Below are positions 37,882 to 51,037 of a DNA stretch of 64,000 nt, in pieces. The translations under genes and the position numbers were made by a program. How positions within the stretch are numbered: position 1 is the stretch's first letter; each line of letters begins with the position of its first letter. The stretch comes from Prunus persica (lineage: Eukaryota; Streptophyta; Magnoliopsida; Rosales; Rosaceae). Under the pieces are notes generated by a model. The model was given only the letters and a program-made list of their open reading frames with translations. It made no database searches and was not told the origin of the DNA. The stretch covers positions 22,188,442 to 22,252,441 of the forward strand of contig NC_034016.1 of NCBI RefSeq assembly GCF_000346465.2, given 5' to 3'.

Positions 37882-40539
37882 ATGAAGAGGCTAGTAAGTA
37901 CGTTGGTTTTGATATCTAGTATTTGATTCATAAATGTATTTACTGGTTTGTTATCTTCATCATCTGTGTGTCTGCGAACAATTCTCTCTTTTCCTGTCTC
38001 TTAGGCTTTTTGATCTAAAGATTGTATATGGGATTTACATTGGATGTTTGGCAATGTAAACTAGCTAATAGGTACGTGAACATCTGCTATGAGATTATTG
38101 AATTTTTAGACGGCCATTGCATCATCACCAAAAAGTAAAAAATAAATAAAAAGCTACAGACAAACATTCGAACTACACCAGGAAAACAAATATAAAAAAG
38201 CATCTCAGACATCAGCAGAAAGCACAATCCTAACACAAGATACGGTCTCCTACAGAGGGACACATTTTCAAGAGCAGAAACTGAAAGCCTAGTTTTTATT
38301 TATGAATTCATAATTCTTAGATTGCTTCTTGCTTTCCTCGGTTTGCATGCATCTCTTTTACTTCAAGTCTTTTCACCCAGTAAGTTTATGTTGTATCTCT
38401 TTTACTCTCGTATATCCTTTCAATTTAGTGTTGTCTTGGTGTTCAACCAAGTCTGTTGCAGTATTTTTGTATCTTATGTGCAATGAGATAACCAAATGTA
38501 AGGCATTTTCTGTTCTTTTACCATGATGTTATTGATATACAATATACATGCATCCTATTTTAACATTTCAGTTCTTGCGAATGGTGTGACGGCGAGGCAT
38601 CTCAAACTTCCCAGTAACCTTTATTTCTTCTGTTTTCCTATTTTTCAGTTGGCTCTGGTTCTGTTTCTGGCATTTAGTAGTGCTGTTCAGTATGATGGAG
38701 AAGGAAAGAATGGACAATGTGAAAACATGAAGTCTTTGGATCCCAGACCTCACAGCGTGTCACTCTTGGAGTTTGGGGCAGTTGGAGATGGGAAAACATT
38801 GAACACGGTAGCCTTTCAAAATGCTATTTTCTATGTCAAGTCATTTGCTGACAAGGGTGGTGCTCAGCTCTATGTTCCGCCTGGCAGCTGGCTTACTGGA
38901 AGTTTTAACCTTACCAGCCACCTCACACTCTTCCTGGAAGCAGGTGCCATCATTCTTGGATCCCAGGTTCACATATAACACAAATTTTTCTCTGCTTTGA
39001 TCTAAAAGAATCATTCTTACTTTAAAAAATAATAATAATAATAATAATAACAAGAGTGCATAAGACTCAGTGTTGGCAATGGTTATGCAGGATTACGCTC
39101 ACTGGGATATTGTGAAACCTCTACCTTCTTATGGTCGAGGGATTGACTTGCCTGGTTGGAGATATCGTAGCTTGATCAACGGACACAATTTAAGTGATGT
39201 GGTGATAACAGGTGAGGGTATTCGTGCATAAATAGTTGTCTGTTGAGATGCATCCAAGTTCTGCCTTCCTCATGTAACTCTTCCACATTCAATAAATTTT
39301 ACCAGGTGATAATGGAACCATTGATGGACAAGGTTCTGTCTGGTGGGAGCAATTTAGCTCTCATGCCTTGAATTACAGCCGACCACATCTAGTGGAATTC
39401 ACCGGGTGTGATAATGTAACTATATCAAATTTAACCCTCTTGAACTCCCCCGCTTGGAACATTCATCCGGCGTACTGCAGGTACTGCTGGTAGCTTTTTA
39501 GGTCAATGTCACATTTCTTGTGTGTTCAACTGAACTGATATTGTTGATTATATGTTAAAATAATACAGGTATGTGCAAGTTCTGAACATAACTGTCCATG
39601 CTTCTCCTGCATCTCCATATACTAGTGGTATAGTCCCAGGTGTGTCAAACATTACTTTTCAGACCATTTATCTATTACTGCTCTATTTTTTCTGTGTTCC
39701 TCTCCCTGATCAATCTGTGTATTTAGAGATTCAGCCCCTCATTGATGAGAAATGTATAGGTTCTTAGTTAATTTTTTTCTCTATGCTGAAGTTCTTGCTT
39801 AGTTTTTGTGAAAAGTTTGAAGAGCCTAAATATCTTTTGCAACGTGTGTATAACCGTGACTTCAGATTCTTCGGAGAATGTTTGCATTGAGAACTGCAAC
39901 ATTAGTATGAGTCATGATGCAATTGTTCTTAAGAGCGGTTGGGATGAGTATGGAATTGCCTACGGCAAACCCACTAAAAATGTGCATATCCGGGGTGTTA
40001 ACCTTCAATCCTCTTTAGGCGCTGGCCTGGCATTTGGCAGTGAGATGTCTGGAGGCATATCGAACATACTTGTAGAGCAGCTTCATCTACGTAACTCATT
40101 CATTGGCATTGCACTCAAGACAACTAGGGGAAGAGGAGGTTATATGAAGGACATAATTATATCCAACGTTGAAATGGAAAATATTCACTTGGCAATGGAG
40201 GCTACAGGTCAGAGTGGCTCACACCCTGATGAAAATTTTGATCCTGATGAACTGCCATTTGTTAAAGGAGTCACCTTTGAGAATATGGTCGGCACTAATA
40301 TCACTTTTGCTGGGAATTTTTCTGGACTTGACAAATCGCCTTTCACATCTATCTGTCTCTCAAATATCTCATTCTCCATCACTTGGAATTCTTCTACCTC
40401 ATGGTTCTGTTCCAATGTGATGGGTTTTTCAAAGGAGGTGTCTCCTAAACCATGTTCAAACCTCCAGGACTCAACTTTTAACTCTTCCGCGGCTTGCTTC
40501 TTTTCCTTATACCCAGTCAACTATGCTACAGTTTTGTGA
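37882..40539 (+). CDS. Polygalacturonase-like GH28 protein with variant active-site motifs
   Basis: Six exons join in frame: 37882-37893, 38649-38966, 39091-39211, 39306-39480, 39569-39639 and 39866-40539, giving 456 residues. The first coding exon encodes only MKRL; joined across a 755-bp intron to LALVLFLAFSSAVQ it makes a proper signal peptide, which is why I chose it over the ATGs nearer exon 2. The beta-helix shows SVSLLEFGAVGDGKTLNTVAFQNAI, DNGTIDGQGSVWWEQF, and GCDNVTISNLTLLNSPAWNIHP. Where classic polygalacturonases have NTD, DD and GHG, this clade has GIVPDSSENVCI, SHDAIVLKSGWDEYG and LAFGSEMSGG, so the catalytic Asp arrangement differs. Plants have a whole subgroup of such predicted secreted GH28 proteins; their substrate is not well established. 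Several N-glycosylation sites are present. Confidence 0.9.
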
Positions 40540-41296
40540 GATCATCATCAAAAAGACAAAATATCCATTCTGTTCAATCTGTACATGAGATACCGTTTAT
40601 ACAGGAGATTTTCCAATAAAGCTCCAATTTATAATCTTCCATCTCTTCTCATACGAACAAGCATTCTCTGCCTTGCTACGAGATCTTCCGAAGTGGTGTG
40701 TCACCCTCATAATACAGGCTCATGTAGAGCCTCATGTTTTCATTCGTGTGCAAGGAAATTTTGGTAGTGCAGTACAACTCAGATAGCTGTTGCTTCTATT
40801 GTTTTATTTTATTTTGGAATATCTTTAGTTACAATGTAAATTCATGTAATGTGGACTGATACCAGATTAATCATTGATATTCTGGCAAAGAGAGGGTGTT
40901 AAGTTAAGTGACTGATGTGATTGAAATAATGAGTAATTGAAAAGGTTGATGTCCTGCTGATTAAGTCTCAGTTTGGTTATTTTCTGTCCTGGTCCCCCTG
41001 CCTGGCTGCTTATACAAGGATCAATTTCCACCCGTCGTTTTCTTCATTCTTGGTAGACGACATTATTTCTTACTTTGTCCCCACTTCCTTGACTTTGAAA
41101 CATCAAACAGGCATTGACATTGTGTAGCAGATGAAAATGAACCATTAATTAACCTTATGTAACTATGGCTGTTGGTTTATAATATTTTACATGTCCATAT
41201 ATTTCAAAGACTACAACCAAAAACTCGATGAAAAGAAGAGAGACGGGTGGATATGAATGGCGAGAAGAAAATATGTCTTGACTCTTGAGGCTGCAG

Positions 41297-41878
41297 CTAT
41301 TCGTAGGCACCGGGACTTTCGAAGAGGTAAGCTTCAACAACCTTGTACATGCCCATTGCTCTTTCTTTGCCACCCCTGATTTCTTCCTCATTGATCTCAA
41401 AGTCACCAGCAGCCTGGTACTCACTCATCATCTTGCAAGTACAACCACCATTAGGAGAAGCCTCAAACCTCACCTCGTAAGCAATAGACTTAATCTTGTC
41501 CTCCAACACGTCTCCTTCAATCAGTGTGTACTTGCATACCAAATTCTCAACGTCCAGGATGTCTATTCTGTTCTTCATGTACTTGTAACGAGTACCTGCA
41601 TATCATGCATATGTTATTGAATTAAATATGACAGAGAGAAATGTGATTGATGATTTTAAATAAAGTCTACATGTGTGGTTAATTTATTAATTACCCTCAG
41701 CAAAATTGATCTGCTTGATGCTTCCTTCGCCTCCATCGCCGTGGATGATTTCGATGCTCTTAATGGCCTGAGGCATGAGCTTGGGGATGAGGTTGTGGGA
41801 GTCTAGGATCAAGGCCTTGAACAACCTGGCCGCTGCTACTGGACTAGCAAATTCCTGGCTTAAACTGATGGCCGCCAT
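41297..41878 (-). CDS. Bet v 1/PR-10 family protein
   Basis: Exons 41878-41695 and 41595-41297 give 160 residues, the standard family length, with the single family intron interrupting the Gly codon at about residue 62. The glycine-rich loop GDGGEG (47-52), followed by [10 protein letters not shown], is the family hallmark; the C-terminal long helix ([26 protein letters not shown]) closes the hydrophobic ligand cavity. Members bind hydrophobic ligands such as cytokinins, flavonoids or steroids in the cytosol, and many are stress-induced or fruit and pollen allergens. This copy has two Cys in the CTCK segment and diverges from the best-known allergen isoforms, for example at the N-terminus ([14 protein letters not shown] instead of MGVFTYE), so it may be a divergent subgroup. 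It is a single copy here, although this family often forms clusters. Confidence 0.9.
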
Positions 41879-42759
41879 GTTATCTAGTCTCTTGCTTGCT
41901 GATATGAAAATGATGAGACTTGAGAGGTGAGGTTGGTTGGGGTTGAGAATTGGCTGGCTCAATGGGGAGGAAGTTTATGTCAATCTTTATAGATTGGAAT
42001 ATGTCATGATCACACACAATAAATTCACCATATCCTGTGGCCTCCAAAAATGAATTAACCTTACCTACTATAAGTCGTGGATTTGGAACACAAAATTTGA
42101 CCAGAGAGAGATTCTTTTGGGCATATCACTATAAGGTTATGAATTATATAATCATAATTTTGCATGTGAACGATATGAAACTTTCTCTGCTTCAAAAAGA
42201 TATCTCTATTATTGTTGCTGTTACAATCATCAACGTTTAATTTATTTAAGAATCAACCAACTTTTCTTGTCGTCAGTTGATAGATTATGGATAGGAAAAG
42301 AAGCATCTAAATCATTTTTTTTTAATTTAAAAAATTTAACGCACCAACTTGTTTAGATAGATATCAGATAAAAGAATTGAATCTTTGTTTAATGTTAGTG
42401 TAATTAATTAAGTGTTTTGGTTTGCTTGGTGATTGTTAATACAATAACTGGAACCATAAAATTTGTACAAAGAAAGTTTTATAAATTTATAAACATTATT
42501 ATCTGTCATCCAAACCAAGTCTGGCAGTATTTGTCTACACAACTCACTCTTAAATTTACAAGCAACTGGATTTATTGCTGCACTTAACTGTATATAAAAC
42601 TTACAATATTTTTCTTTTTCGGAAAAAAAATGAAGAAAATAGTAAAATCTGTCTCTCTCTCTCTCTCTCTCTCTCTGTGTAACAAAATCAAAGAAATCAC
42701 TACGAAAAAAAAAAAAAAAAAATTGAATCACTCTCTCTCAACGTGTTAAGTTAACACCT

Positions 42760-45700
42760 CTACTTTCTATTCCCAGCTTTGCGTTTCATCTCAGCTGGAG
42801 CTGGCTGCCTTGCAATCCTATGTGGCACCCCATTCAAAGGTTTCCGTGAAGGTGAAGGGCCTAGAGAAGAAGGATTAAAGCTCTTGCTGCAGAAATCATT
42901 AGCAAGTTTTTAGGAAGCTGATTATATAAACTCACTACACCGCATGTAAAAATGCATAACAGAAGGCCAAGTTCAAAATTTACCTTAGATCTGGGCTTTT
43001 CACTTGCTTTGCATTAGATTTCTTGGTCTTTGACCCAATGCCATTGCCCATGTTAGTAAGTTTAGTCTGATTGAATTGCCAGAGCAAATCTGGCTCTGAA
43101 GAGTCACTGGTGGCAGCATCAAGATCATCCATGTCATCTGTACTAGCGACATTGAACCCGTTGCTTCCCATGAACATATTGTACGACTGTTCTGGATAAA
43201 CCTTGGAAGAATCCTGGAGATATTTCTGGTAGAAAACATCAGATAAATTCCCATTGTCTGCTCCCCAGCATCCTAAAGGATTTCCAGCTCTGCTTGCTGC
43301 TTCTTGCTTGTTCACCATAACCTTATCCACCCACTCACCCGAGCCAATTTCTTTATCATCCTCCCCATAATTCTGGCTAGGACTTTCAACTGGGGGCCAG
43401 GGAGGTGAATTCACTAGTAGCTCATCAAGATCAAAGCTCTCTCTTTTTTGCCTTGAGGCCGAATTGTTGTGGGACTACAAAACCAGTACATCAAGCGACA
43501 ACGCTAAGTTCACAACACTAGAACATACTAATTGAATGGTTGCTAAAATTAATCTAGGGCAAGGGACTAGAAACCCCATAATTCAAATGTCTCTTGGTAT
43601 CCAAGAGCCATAAGGCATCAAACTCAAATTTTGGCAAGAAATCTACTGACAGTTCTAAAATGATGGCTTTCTTCCGAATCACAACCAAAAAGTAAAATTT
43701 ACCTCAGTGATCACTACATTGCCCATTGGTTGCCGGCAGCCAATCTGATTGCCTAGCATGTCTGTACCTTGATGTTTGGAATGAAAAGGTGACAATTCAC
43801 TAGCTTTTGTCCTATATTTATCGGAGCCACCAGAGGCTGGGCGTTTATTGTGTTCATCTTCCTCCTCTTTCCTGGCTAGTGCTGCCTTAAGACCAGCAAT
43901 CTGATCACAAAAAGTTCAACAATGCGAAGTAAGAATTGATTCTTAAGCTAACCGTCTGGAAGAACCATACAAGTGACAGTCTGAGAGAAAATGTAAAAAC
44001 CTGTTCTTTGAGTGCTTTGACATCTGTACTATCTTTGTTTACCCGGGCAGCACCAAGTTCAACTGTGGCTACTCGCTCTGCAAATTTAAGTGTACTTATT
44101 GTTTCACTAACAGCATCTGGCTCAGGACTTATGTGAACAAACATAAGTGTCTTGGCTTGTCCACCTAAAATAAGATTACAAACAAAGAGTCGTAATCAAA
44201 TTTTCTTGGATAATCTAAGGCTAAAGACAGAATGTATACCCATTCTCAAGAAGGCATGTGGTAGTTAAACTTACCAAGTGAATCTTGGAGCAGCTGTGTT
44301 AGTTTGCTGTTTCTGTAAGGGACATGTGAGTTCTTTTGGGCAAGGGAAGCAATCACATCGCCTAAAGCCGAGAGTGACCTGTTAATATGTTGAGCTTCTT
44401 TTAATCTATCTCCGGTCACCTCAGATTTGTCTACCCTCTCACTCCCTGCAAGATCAACCAGATGCATACAGCCACGAAGAATAGCTCCAGATGTCAAATC
44501 CCTTCCTTGAACATGAACAGTCAAGCAACTGCATATTGATAAAAGTTAGAGTTGGCTAATTCCCATTTAAGTATTCGTACAAACTTGGCACCACAGAAGA
44601 CTAGATTCCTACCTGTGAGAGCGACTACTACGGTCGTTTAGGGCAGTTGCACCCACAACACGATTTCTTTGTCCAAGGTTCATCAGATCAATAACATCAG
44701 ATGTTGATGAGACACGAATAAGATTTGCGTCTGGCACACTGAGACCTGTCTGAGAACTATTACGAATTTCTAATGTAACAACCAGTTAAGAAAAGCCTGG
44801 CAATTGTAGATAAACAAGCACATTTTCATCTTGATTTTGACCCATACTGAAAATTAGGTATATTTAAAATCCAATGATATAGTACAGCTAAACAAATTTA
44901 TTTTTAAAAAAGTAACAAACTGATGTTCAAAAGATATCTTGAGTTTTCTGTTTGTCTTTTGCCAAGTAACTAATGTCAAGTTTCTTGACCTCATTAAGGA
45001 AAAGCTAAATTAAGCAGTAAATTAGTAAAGGATATCTTTTGTTAGTTCCATCAGTAACAAGAAGATCTCGGACTTGCTCGTTATAGATCTCAATCATCTG
45101 AACAGAAACATCATAGTTGAAAGTGTCCTTTCTTTGATCTGCTATCAGAAACAAGTCTCCCAATGCCCTATAATTTACACCTTGGCTTTTCTCTGTAAGC
45201 TCTCTGGGTCCAGTCTAATCATGCAAGTACCAAAAATCAACGATAGTATGCATGCATTAATCAATCAAGCAACAATTTACTTAAAACAGCATGTATTCAG
45301 AGATAGAGAGCATATATTACCATAGTGTAAGTTTTCCCTGATCCTGTTTGGCCATATGCAAAAATACAAACATTGTAACCATCAAGGACAGACCGAATCA
45401 GTGGGTGCATATCAGAGAAAACATCCGCTGCAATAAAATATAACAAAATATTGTTATAAATATAAGCTTAATGTTAAGATAATAAAACTCTGAAGATTGT
45501 TTTTCTCCAAAAAAAACTTTCTTAATAAAAACCATACCAACCTTGGGTTGCAGACGGCCCAAAGACTTTGTTAAAGTTGAAGGACCTACGTCCTTTCCCA
45601 TGTCTTGAGGGGATGTTAATAGTGATATTTCCATCTTCAATGTGATCCACAGTGCTCATATAGTTTGATAGTCCAGATAAGAAAGGTCTCACTCGACAAT

Positions 45701-48453
45701 AAACCCTGATACTTCCTAATCGACACAACAAAGAACTAATTAACCATTTTGAGGACTAGCATTATTTAGGCATGTGTGAAACTTAAAGTATAGACAACTA
45801 ATGATCTTATTACCTTTGAGGTCTTGGACTTGATTGTAAAGCTTTCGGTTTTCCTCAAGAACTCTGTGATACCCACTCGCAGCATGAGCTAGGCTGTGAA
45901 TATGCAAACCTATGGAAGCAAAAACTTGAATTAGAAAAAGAGATACCAACCCCAAAGGGAAAAGGCAACCAAAAGCAACAAGTAGTTTTTTTATGAGTTT
46001 ATACCAATATTGTTGAACTCCTCGTGGAACTTCATTTTCATAAACTGAATACCAGATTTTGTAGTGTGGAGAGTTTGCTTTAGTTCCTGCAAAATTTACA
46101 TATGGCAATGGCATAAATATGCGAACCCATAACAAAATAAAATGATGGAGACTACTTCACAGCTGAAACCCACCTGAACATCTCTCTGTTGTCGATCAAA
46201 GATCATTTTCTGCTTAAGCAGCCGAACTTTTGATTCCTCTTCAGAGATGTAACTTTTATCGAACGAGTTTTTGTCTTCCATCTAATTATTATTGCAAAAG
46301 ACACAAATATATGAGTTTTAATCTAGTTATAGACGTTGACGTCAAAATATGAGTTTCACTTGCTGTTCAAAAGGTAAAGCACAATAGTTACCATTTTGTC
46401 ACCAGAAGCGAATTTCATTGAAGGCTTTTTGCTGTGAGAAACAGCCGCATCTTTCAGAGTTGTTTTTGTCTGTAAGATATATTAATAGGTACATGTTTAG
46501 GTTTAAATTAAAATGACAAGGAACAAACGGTATATAAATCTAATAGCTCATGTTTCCAATGTAAAAATTCTTGGATGCCTCAGTTTCTGGTATTAGGTTT
46601 GTCTAACACATGCAAACATATAAATGATGACCCTAGTCATGTTGAACAGGTGAAAGTCTCCTAATAATGTTTATATAAAAAAAGGTAAAAGTTTTTAATG
46701 AGAAAGACTGGCATACCAATTCATATTGGCTGGCAATACGTTGCTCAAATTCCTCCACGAGCTTGCTTAGCACAGACTCTACCATCTGTTACAGCCAGAA
46801 GGATAAAATAATCCAATTAAGAGCGAGCAGAAATGTTAGAAGATAAAGTTGACAGTGATTAATAGTAATTTATAGGTGGTGGTATCAATGAATCAACGAT
46901 TGCCCTCTTTTTCATGCAAGTTAAAAACGCAATTGGGTGGTCAAACACAAACCAGTTAGGATTGTGAACGCAAAAATTCAAGTAGCAGATATGACTGGTA
47001 CAGATGAAAGACTGTTTCGCCAACTTAATTAGAAAATAGCTGTGCTAACAATATAACTCACACTACTGAGTGCCTTGCCCTTACCACTGGAACTTCTTCA
47101 GGCTTCTTATCTAATAGAAGTGCACGGACAAGCATACTAAAGGAGCGAGAACTAGACTGCAAATATGCAAACAGGAAAGGAAAAGCTTATGGTTATTCTT
47201 CTAATTCAATTGAGAAAGAATGCAGAGATACAAATAAATAAATATAAACAGAAATAATGATAACAAAAGTTTAGCTTACCAACCATTTTATTAGAATCAA
47301 GATCAGAGGCCTGAGCACTCAAAGGTTTTTCATTCATTGAGGAGGTCCTCGATAACGAGTTCGTGAATGGCTCGGAATTTTTTCTTACAAAAGACTTGGC
47401 TGACGTAGTAGGTTTTATATTTCCACCAAATTTCCATATGCCATTACCCCCAGTCTGTTTCCAGTCACTGTAGGATTTAAGTGCCAGAACTGTATTCACA
47501 ACCCTTGCAGATTTCCCTCCCTGAAAGATAACAAGATAAAATGTACAGATGTTAAAGAAATACTTATCTAAGATAATCTAATTCTGAAATTATAGTTTTC
47601 TGACTACAAATTCCAGAAATTTGATGTGCATAGTAGTTGTCTTAAATAAATCTCTACAAAATAATGAAGAAGACCATTCGTGTAAAAGCCTATCCTTAAA
47701 TCATTGTTATTAAACCTCAGAATTTGATTCTGCACCAGTACATACTTGTTCCAAATCGGAAGCCTCAAACGTGGGAAGCCCCATCTCTTGAATAGCAACA
47801 AGGAAGTTTCTCACATTCTCGAAGTACTGAAATGCAGACAATGCCGCCCCATCAGGGATCAAAGCTGAATCACATGGACTTTCTACCACCTGGGAAAAAG
47901 TTATGTAAGGTAAATAATGGATAAAATTTATAAAATTGACAATGAAATTGAAAGGAAGCCGGAAATTAGGATCAGGGTCACCTTGGGCACAGCTCCAGTT
48001 TGAACCTTATTGATAGCGTTGCAGAGGATAATCCCACTTCTCAATCCAAGCCTAAACTCTTCCTCGGAAGGCTCAGCAGGCAAATCTTTAGCCACAACAA
48101 CACCGATCATCTTTCTAAGCCACCCAGCAGCCTCATTTCTTCTTGATGCTACACAACAAAGGTTAGCTCATTTAGCTTAAGCAATGAAATGTAACCCAAC
48201 TCTCAAGTACTCAATTTTTACTATTTCAAACTCGTTCAAAATTGGACAATTTAAGAGAGAATAAGTAACACAATTCGCCACGCCAGTGTGTGCCCACATT
48301 GCTTCAGAAAGCCACACATACAGAATCATCGGTCAGATGGTAGGACAATCATAAGATTGGAGCAAAATTCAAAAAATTTAAAGCAAATAAACAAGGTTCT
48401 TCAAGTATCTAACTGGTTCTTCAAGTATCTAACTGGTAAAGTTAAATCAGAAC

Positions 48454-48491
<38 letters not shown>

Positions 48492-48787
48492 CTGATCCTC
48501 TGTTTGGTTGCTGAGAAAATGGATGAAAACGCAATCTTGAATTTGAAGAGAATTATAGAAGAAACTTCGATTAATGCATATTCTTAGGTATTAGCTGGAG
48601 ATTTTATTTTATTTTTCCGGACAAAAAGAAGAAGAAGAAAGAAAGAAACAAGAATGGAAAAGTGATTACCAGCTTCCTCAGCTTTTCTAGACTCCAAATT
48701 GAGATCTCCGACGCGAGTACCATGCTGTTGAAGCACATCCTCCACCATGGACGCTACCGAAAATGACAATGTCCCTCCTGCCGCCAT
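42760..48787 (-). CDS. KIN14I: Kinesin-14 with N-terminal calponin-homology domain (KIN14I group)
   Basis: Nineteen minus-strand exons join in frame into 1008 residues: 48787-48670, 48148-47982, 47889-47746, 47520-47284, 47156-47085, 46785-46717, 46469-46392, 46281-46174, 46086-46005, 45909-45814, 45715-45542, 45427-45321, 45214-45036, 44774-44613, 44528-44275, 44164-44001, 43900-43703, 43474-42984, 42886-42760. Order: CH actin-binding domain (about 40-165), coiled coil (about 300-385), neck [13 protein letters not shown], then a C-type motor (about 391-725) with P-loop GQTGSGKT (474-481), switch [10 protein letters not shown] and switch [13 protein letters not shown], and a long unstructured tail. 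A neck before the motor predicts a minus-end-directed kinesin linking actin and microtubules, as in plant KCH proteins. The intron between exons 13 and 14 is U12-type. The subgroup is confident; the exact paralogue (I rather than G or H) leans on synteny. Confidence 0.95.
44775..45035 (-). other. U12-type AT-AC intron in the kinesin-14 gene
   Basis: Read on the minus strand, the intron starts ATATCCTTT at 45,035, an exact match to the U12 donor consensus. It carries a branch-site match TTTTCTTAAC at 44,794-44,785 and ends in AC at 44,776-44,775, about 11 nt after the branch A. Splicing here joins NKR to LEIRNSSQ, the conserved kinesin sequence; no GT donor near the exon end keeps the frame. 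Confidence 0.9.
48395..48434. repeat. Perfect 20-bp tandem duplication
   Basis: ggttcttcaagtatctaact is present twice back to back, within intron 1 of the kinesin gene. A (GA)n tract follows at 48,459-48,485. Confidence 0.9.
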
Positions 48788-49045
48788 TGTTTCTTGCTTC
48801 CCTACCACCGGCACACTAACGATTTCTCACTCTAAGCCAAAACTTAAGACCACACTTCACAATCTCGCCATCAAATCCACAACTTCTCAAAAAGATTTAT
48901 ACCAAATCAATGTAATTAAACTCTTAAATACGTATACTTAGAACAAGTAGATTATGTTCTGCATTGCCGGCTCTTGAGGAAACAGAAGTAAGAACCACAA
49001 GGGTTTCACAGAAAGATCTACAACCAAAACAGTAACTCAGAGACG

Positions 49046-49047
<2 letters not shown>

Positions 49048-49090
<43 letters not shown>
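49048..49090. repeat. (GA)n microsatellite
   Basis: About 21 dinucleotide units lie about 260 bp upstream of the kinesin start codon, probably in its promoter or 5' leader. GA tracts there are common in plants and can bind GAGA-binding factors. Confidence 0.95.
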
Positions 49091-49094
<4 letters not shown>

Positions 49095-49654
49095 CTTCGA
49101 GATGATATTATCTTTGTTGTTGGAGATGGTATTTGATGTAAAGGTTTCTTTGTTTCCAATTTAGACTCTCACATTCCTCCTCCAGTCCATGACCTTTCGC
49201 TTTTCTCTCTTTCTCTTTTCACGCTCTCTGCTTTAATACTCTCTCCGTCCGACTACCCTTTTTCCCCAAAGCTACTGCACGAACCTGTTTCCGAGCCTTG
49301 CCGGGTTTAAACCCATTTACCCGTTTTCAAATCAAACATCTAAACACCATTCAAAAACAAAAATATCCGGTGCAGTTGCTTCTACGGCGCGTGTGATTTG
49401 GCAAGTTTAGCGAGCTAGACCTGGATCTTCACGCGCACCAGAGGGGTGGCTGGCTACAGATTTCGGGTTGAGATCCTACTTACAGGACATAGATCCGGGC
49501 ATTTCAATAAAAAAGCTATTTAATGTTCTAACCTCTTATTAAGCTATTGCATCATTTCATTTTCATCGACTTTATTTTGTTTTATTTCTATTATTATTTT
49601 TTCCGTATAAAATGAGGTAATGTACTCGAGTTTGTCTGTGGTGCGCCGGGTGTA

Positions 49655-51037
49655 CCTGTACAGCCCATCACGTGGCCTTTTTTTAAAAACAATGAAAACT
49701 GGTTCTTTTGGTTAACCAGTTAAACTAAGGAGAATAAAAACTCCCGCTCGTTCAAAACCTAGGCTGCACACAGATCGATTTCGTCTATCTCCTCCTCCAT
49801 AGCTTTGCACAGCCACAGCTCTATTTCGGTGAATTCATAGCTGCACAGCTTCCTACAGCCTGAAGAAGCTCCCCCCACTTCGTCTTCTCCATCTGAGGAG
49901 CAGATTTCAGCCAAAACCCAGAAACCCACTTCGTCTTCTCCAGCTGCTTCCTCCATCTCGGTAAGTTCATGTGTTGATTTTCGTTATGTGTAATTGATGG
50001 TTCTATTTAATTTATTCTTCTTTTGTGTGAATTTTGACCGGTGTGGCTGTAAATGAAATTTTGGGTTTTGCCATTTATTTGTTCCTTTTAAAATTTAATA
50101 TGTGATTTACAATTTGGCTGTAAATGAGAATTTGGTAGATTATTGTGCAGTTGATTAAAGAATTTAGAAAATTAAAGTTATGTACTTAACGAACTGCTCT
50201 ATTTTTGCTTTTCAGTAACTTGCTGCTCTAGGTAAACATCGATTTGTCTTCCCTTTTTTGTGCCAAAAGATAGACAACTCCAATTTTATCGCATATATTT
50301 TTATGTTTTGTAATGATTGTTAGTAAGTAATCTCTATTAAGTCAGCCAACCAGCTTTCATTTTCTCTTTTTTGGTAATTAAATCAAGGATTTTGTTATCA
50401 TGTTTATATGATGTGAGTTAGGTGATTTTTGGTGCTGTAAATTGCTAATCACTAGTGATTTTGAATTGTTGTTTCAGTTTTTTCACTGAACAATTCCATA
50501 AATTAATTATTCAAAATTTGTATTTCTTTTCCCACTCTGCATTTCTGCTGGGTTGTTATAGTGCCTCTTGATCTGATTGTATATATAAATACCCATGAGG
50601 CCTCTGATTGTGTATGATTTAATTGTGGTGGGAACTTCACTTCACACAGGACTTGGCAAGCAAGTCGATGTTTCAGTAATTTGTTGGTTATCTGAAGCCT
50701 GTATTGCAAGCATTAGTGCCTGGTATGAAGCACTCGTTTCAGTCTCTTAAGATATGCCATGTAGAAACCCGGAGATCATTTATGTACCCTTTATGTTGGT
50801 ATGTGTTTGCTTGAATTCCAAATACTTGAAGGGTGTTGATATGTTTAAACTCAACTTTAAGAACTTGAAAGGGAAGATGGGGTCTGTTGTGTGAACAAAA
50901 ATTTATTAGGTAGTCAAAATATAAAGCTTCTGTTGGTCAGATTTTTGGTGTATTTGATTAGAGTCCTTCTGTACAACCTAGCACGTGACTTTTTTTAAAA
51001 TACAAGGGAAACCAGCTGACCTGGTCAACAAGTAAAC
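49655..51037. repeat. Diverged direct duplication of the element's subterminal sequence
   Basis: ctgtacagcccatcacgtgg (from 49,655) and ctgtacaacctagcacgtga (from about 50,967) begin two stretches of about 75 bp that stay similar through a T-run, a run of A, and a gaaa...ctgg...aac tract. Only these two edges are repeated; the sequence between them is unique. Confidence 0.6.
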
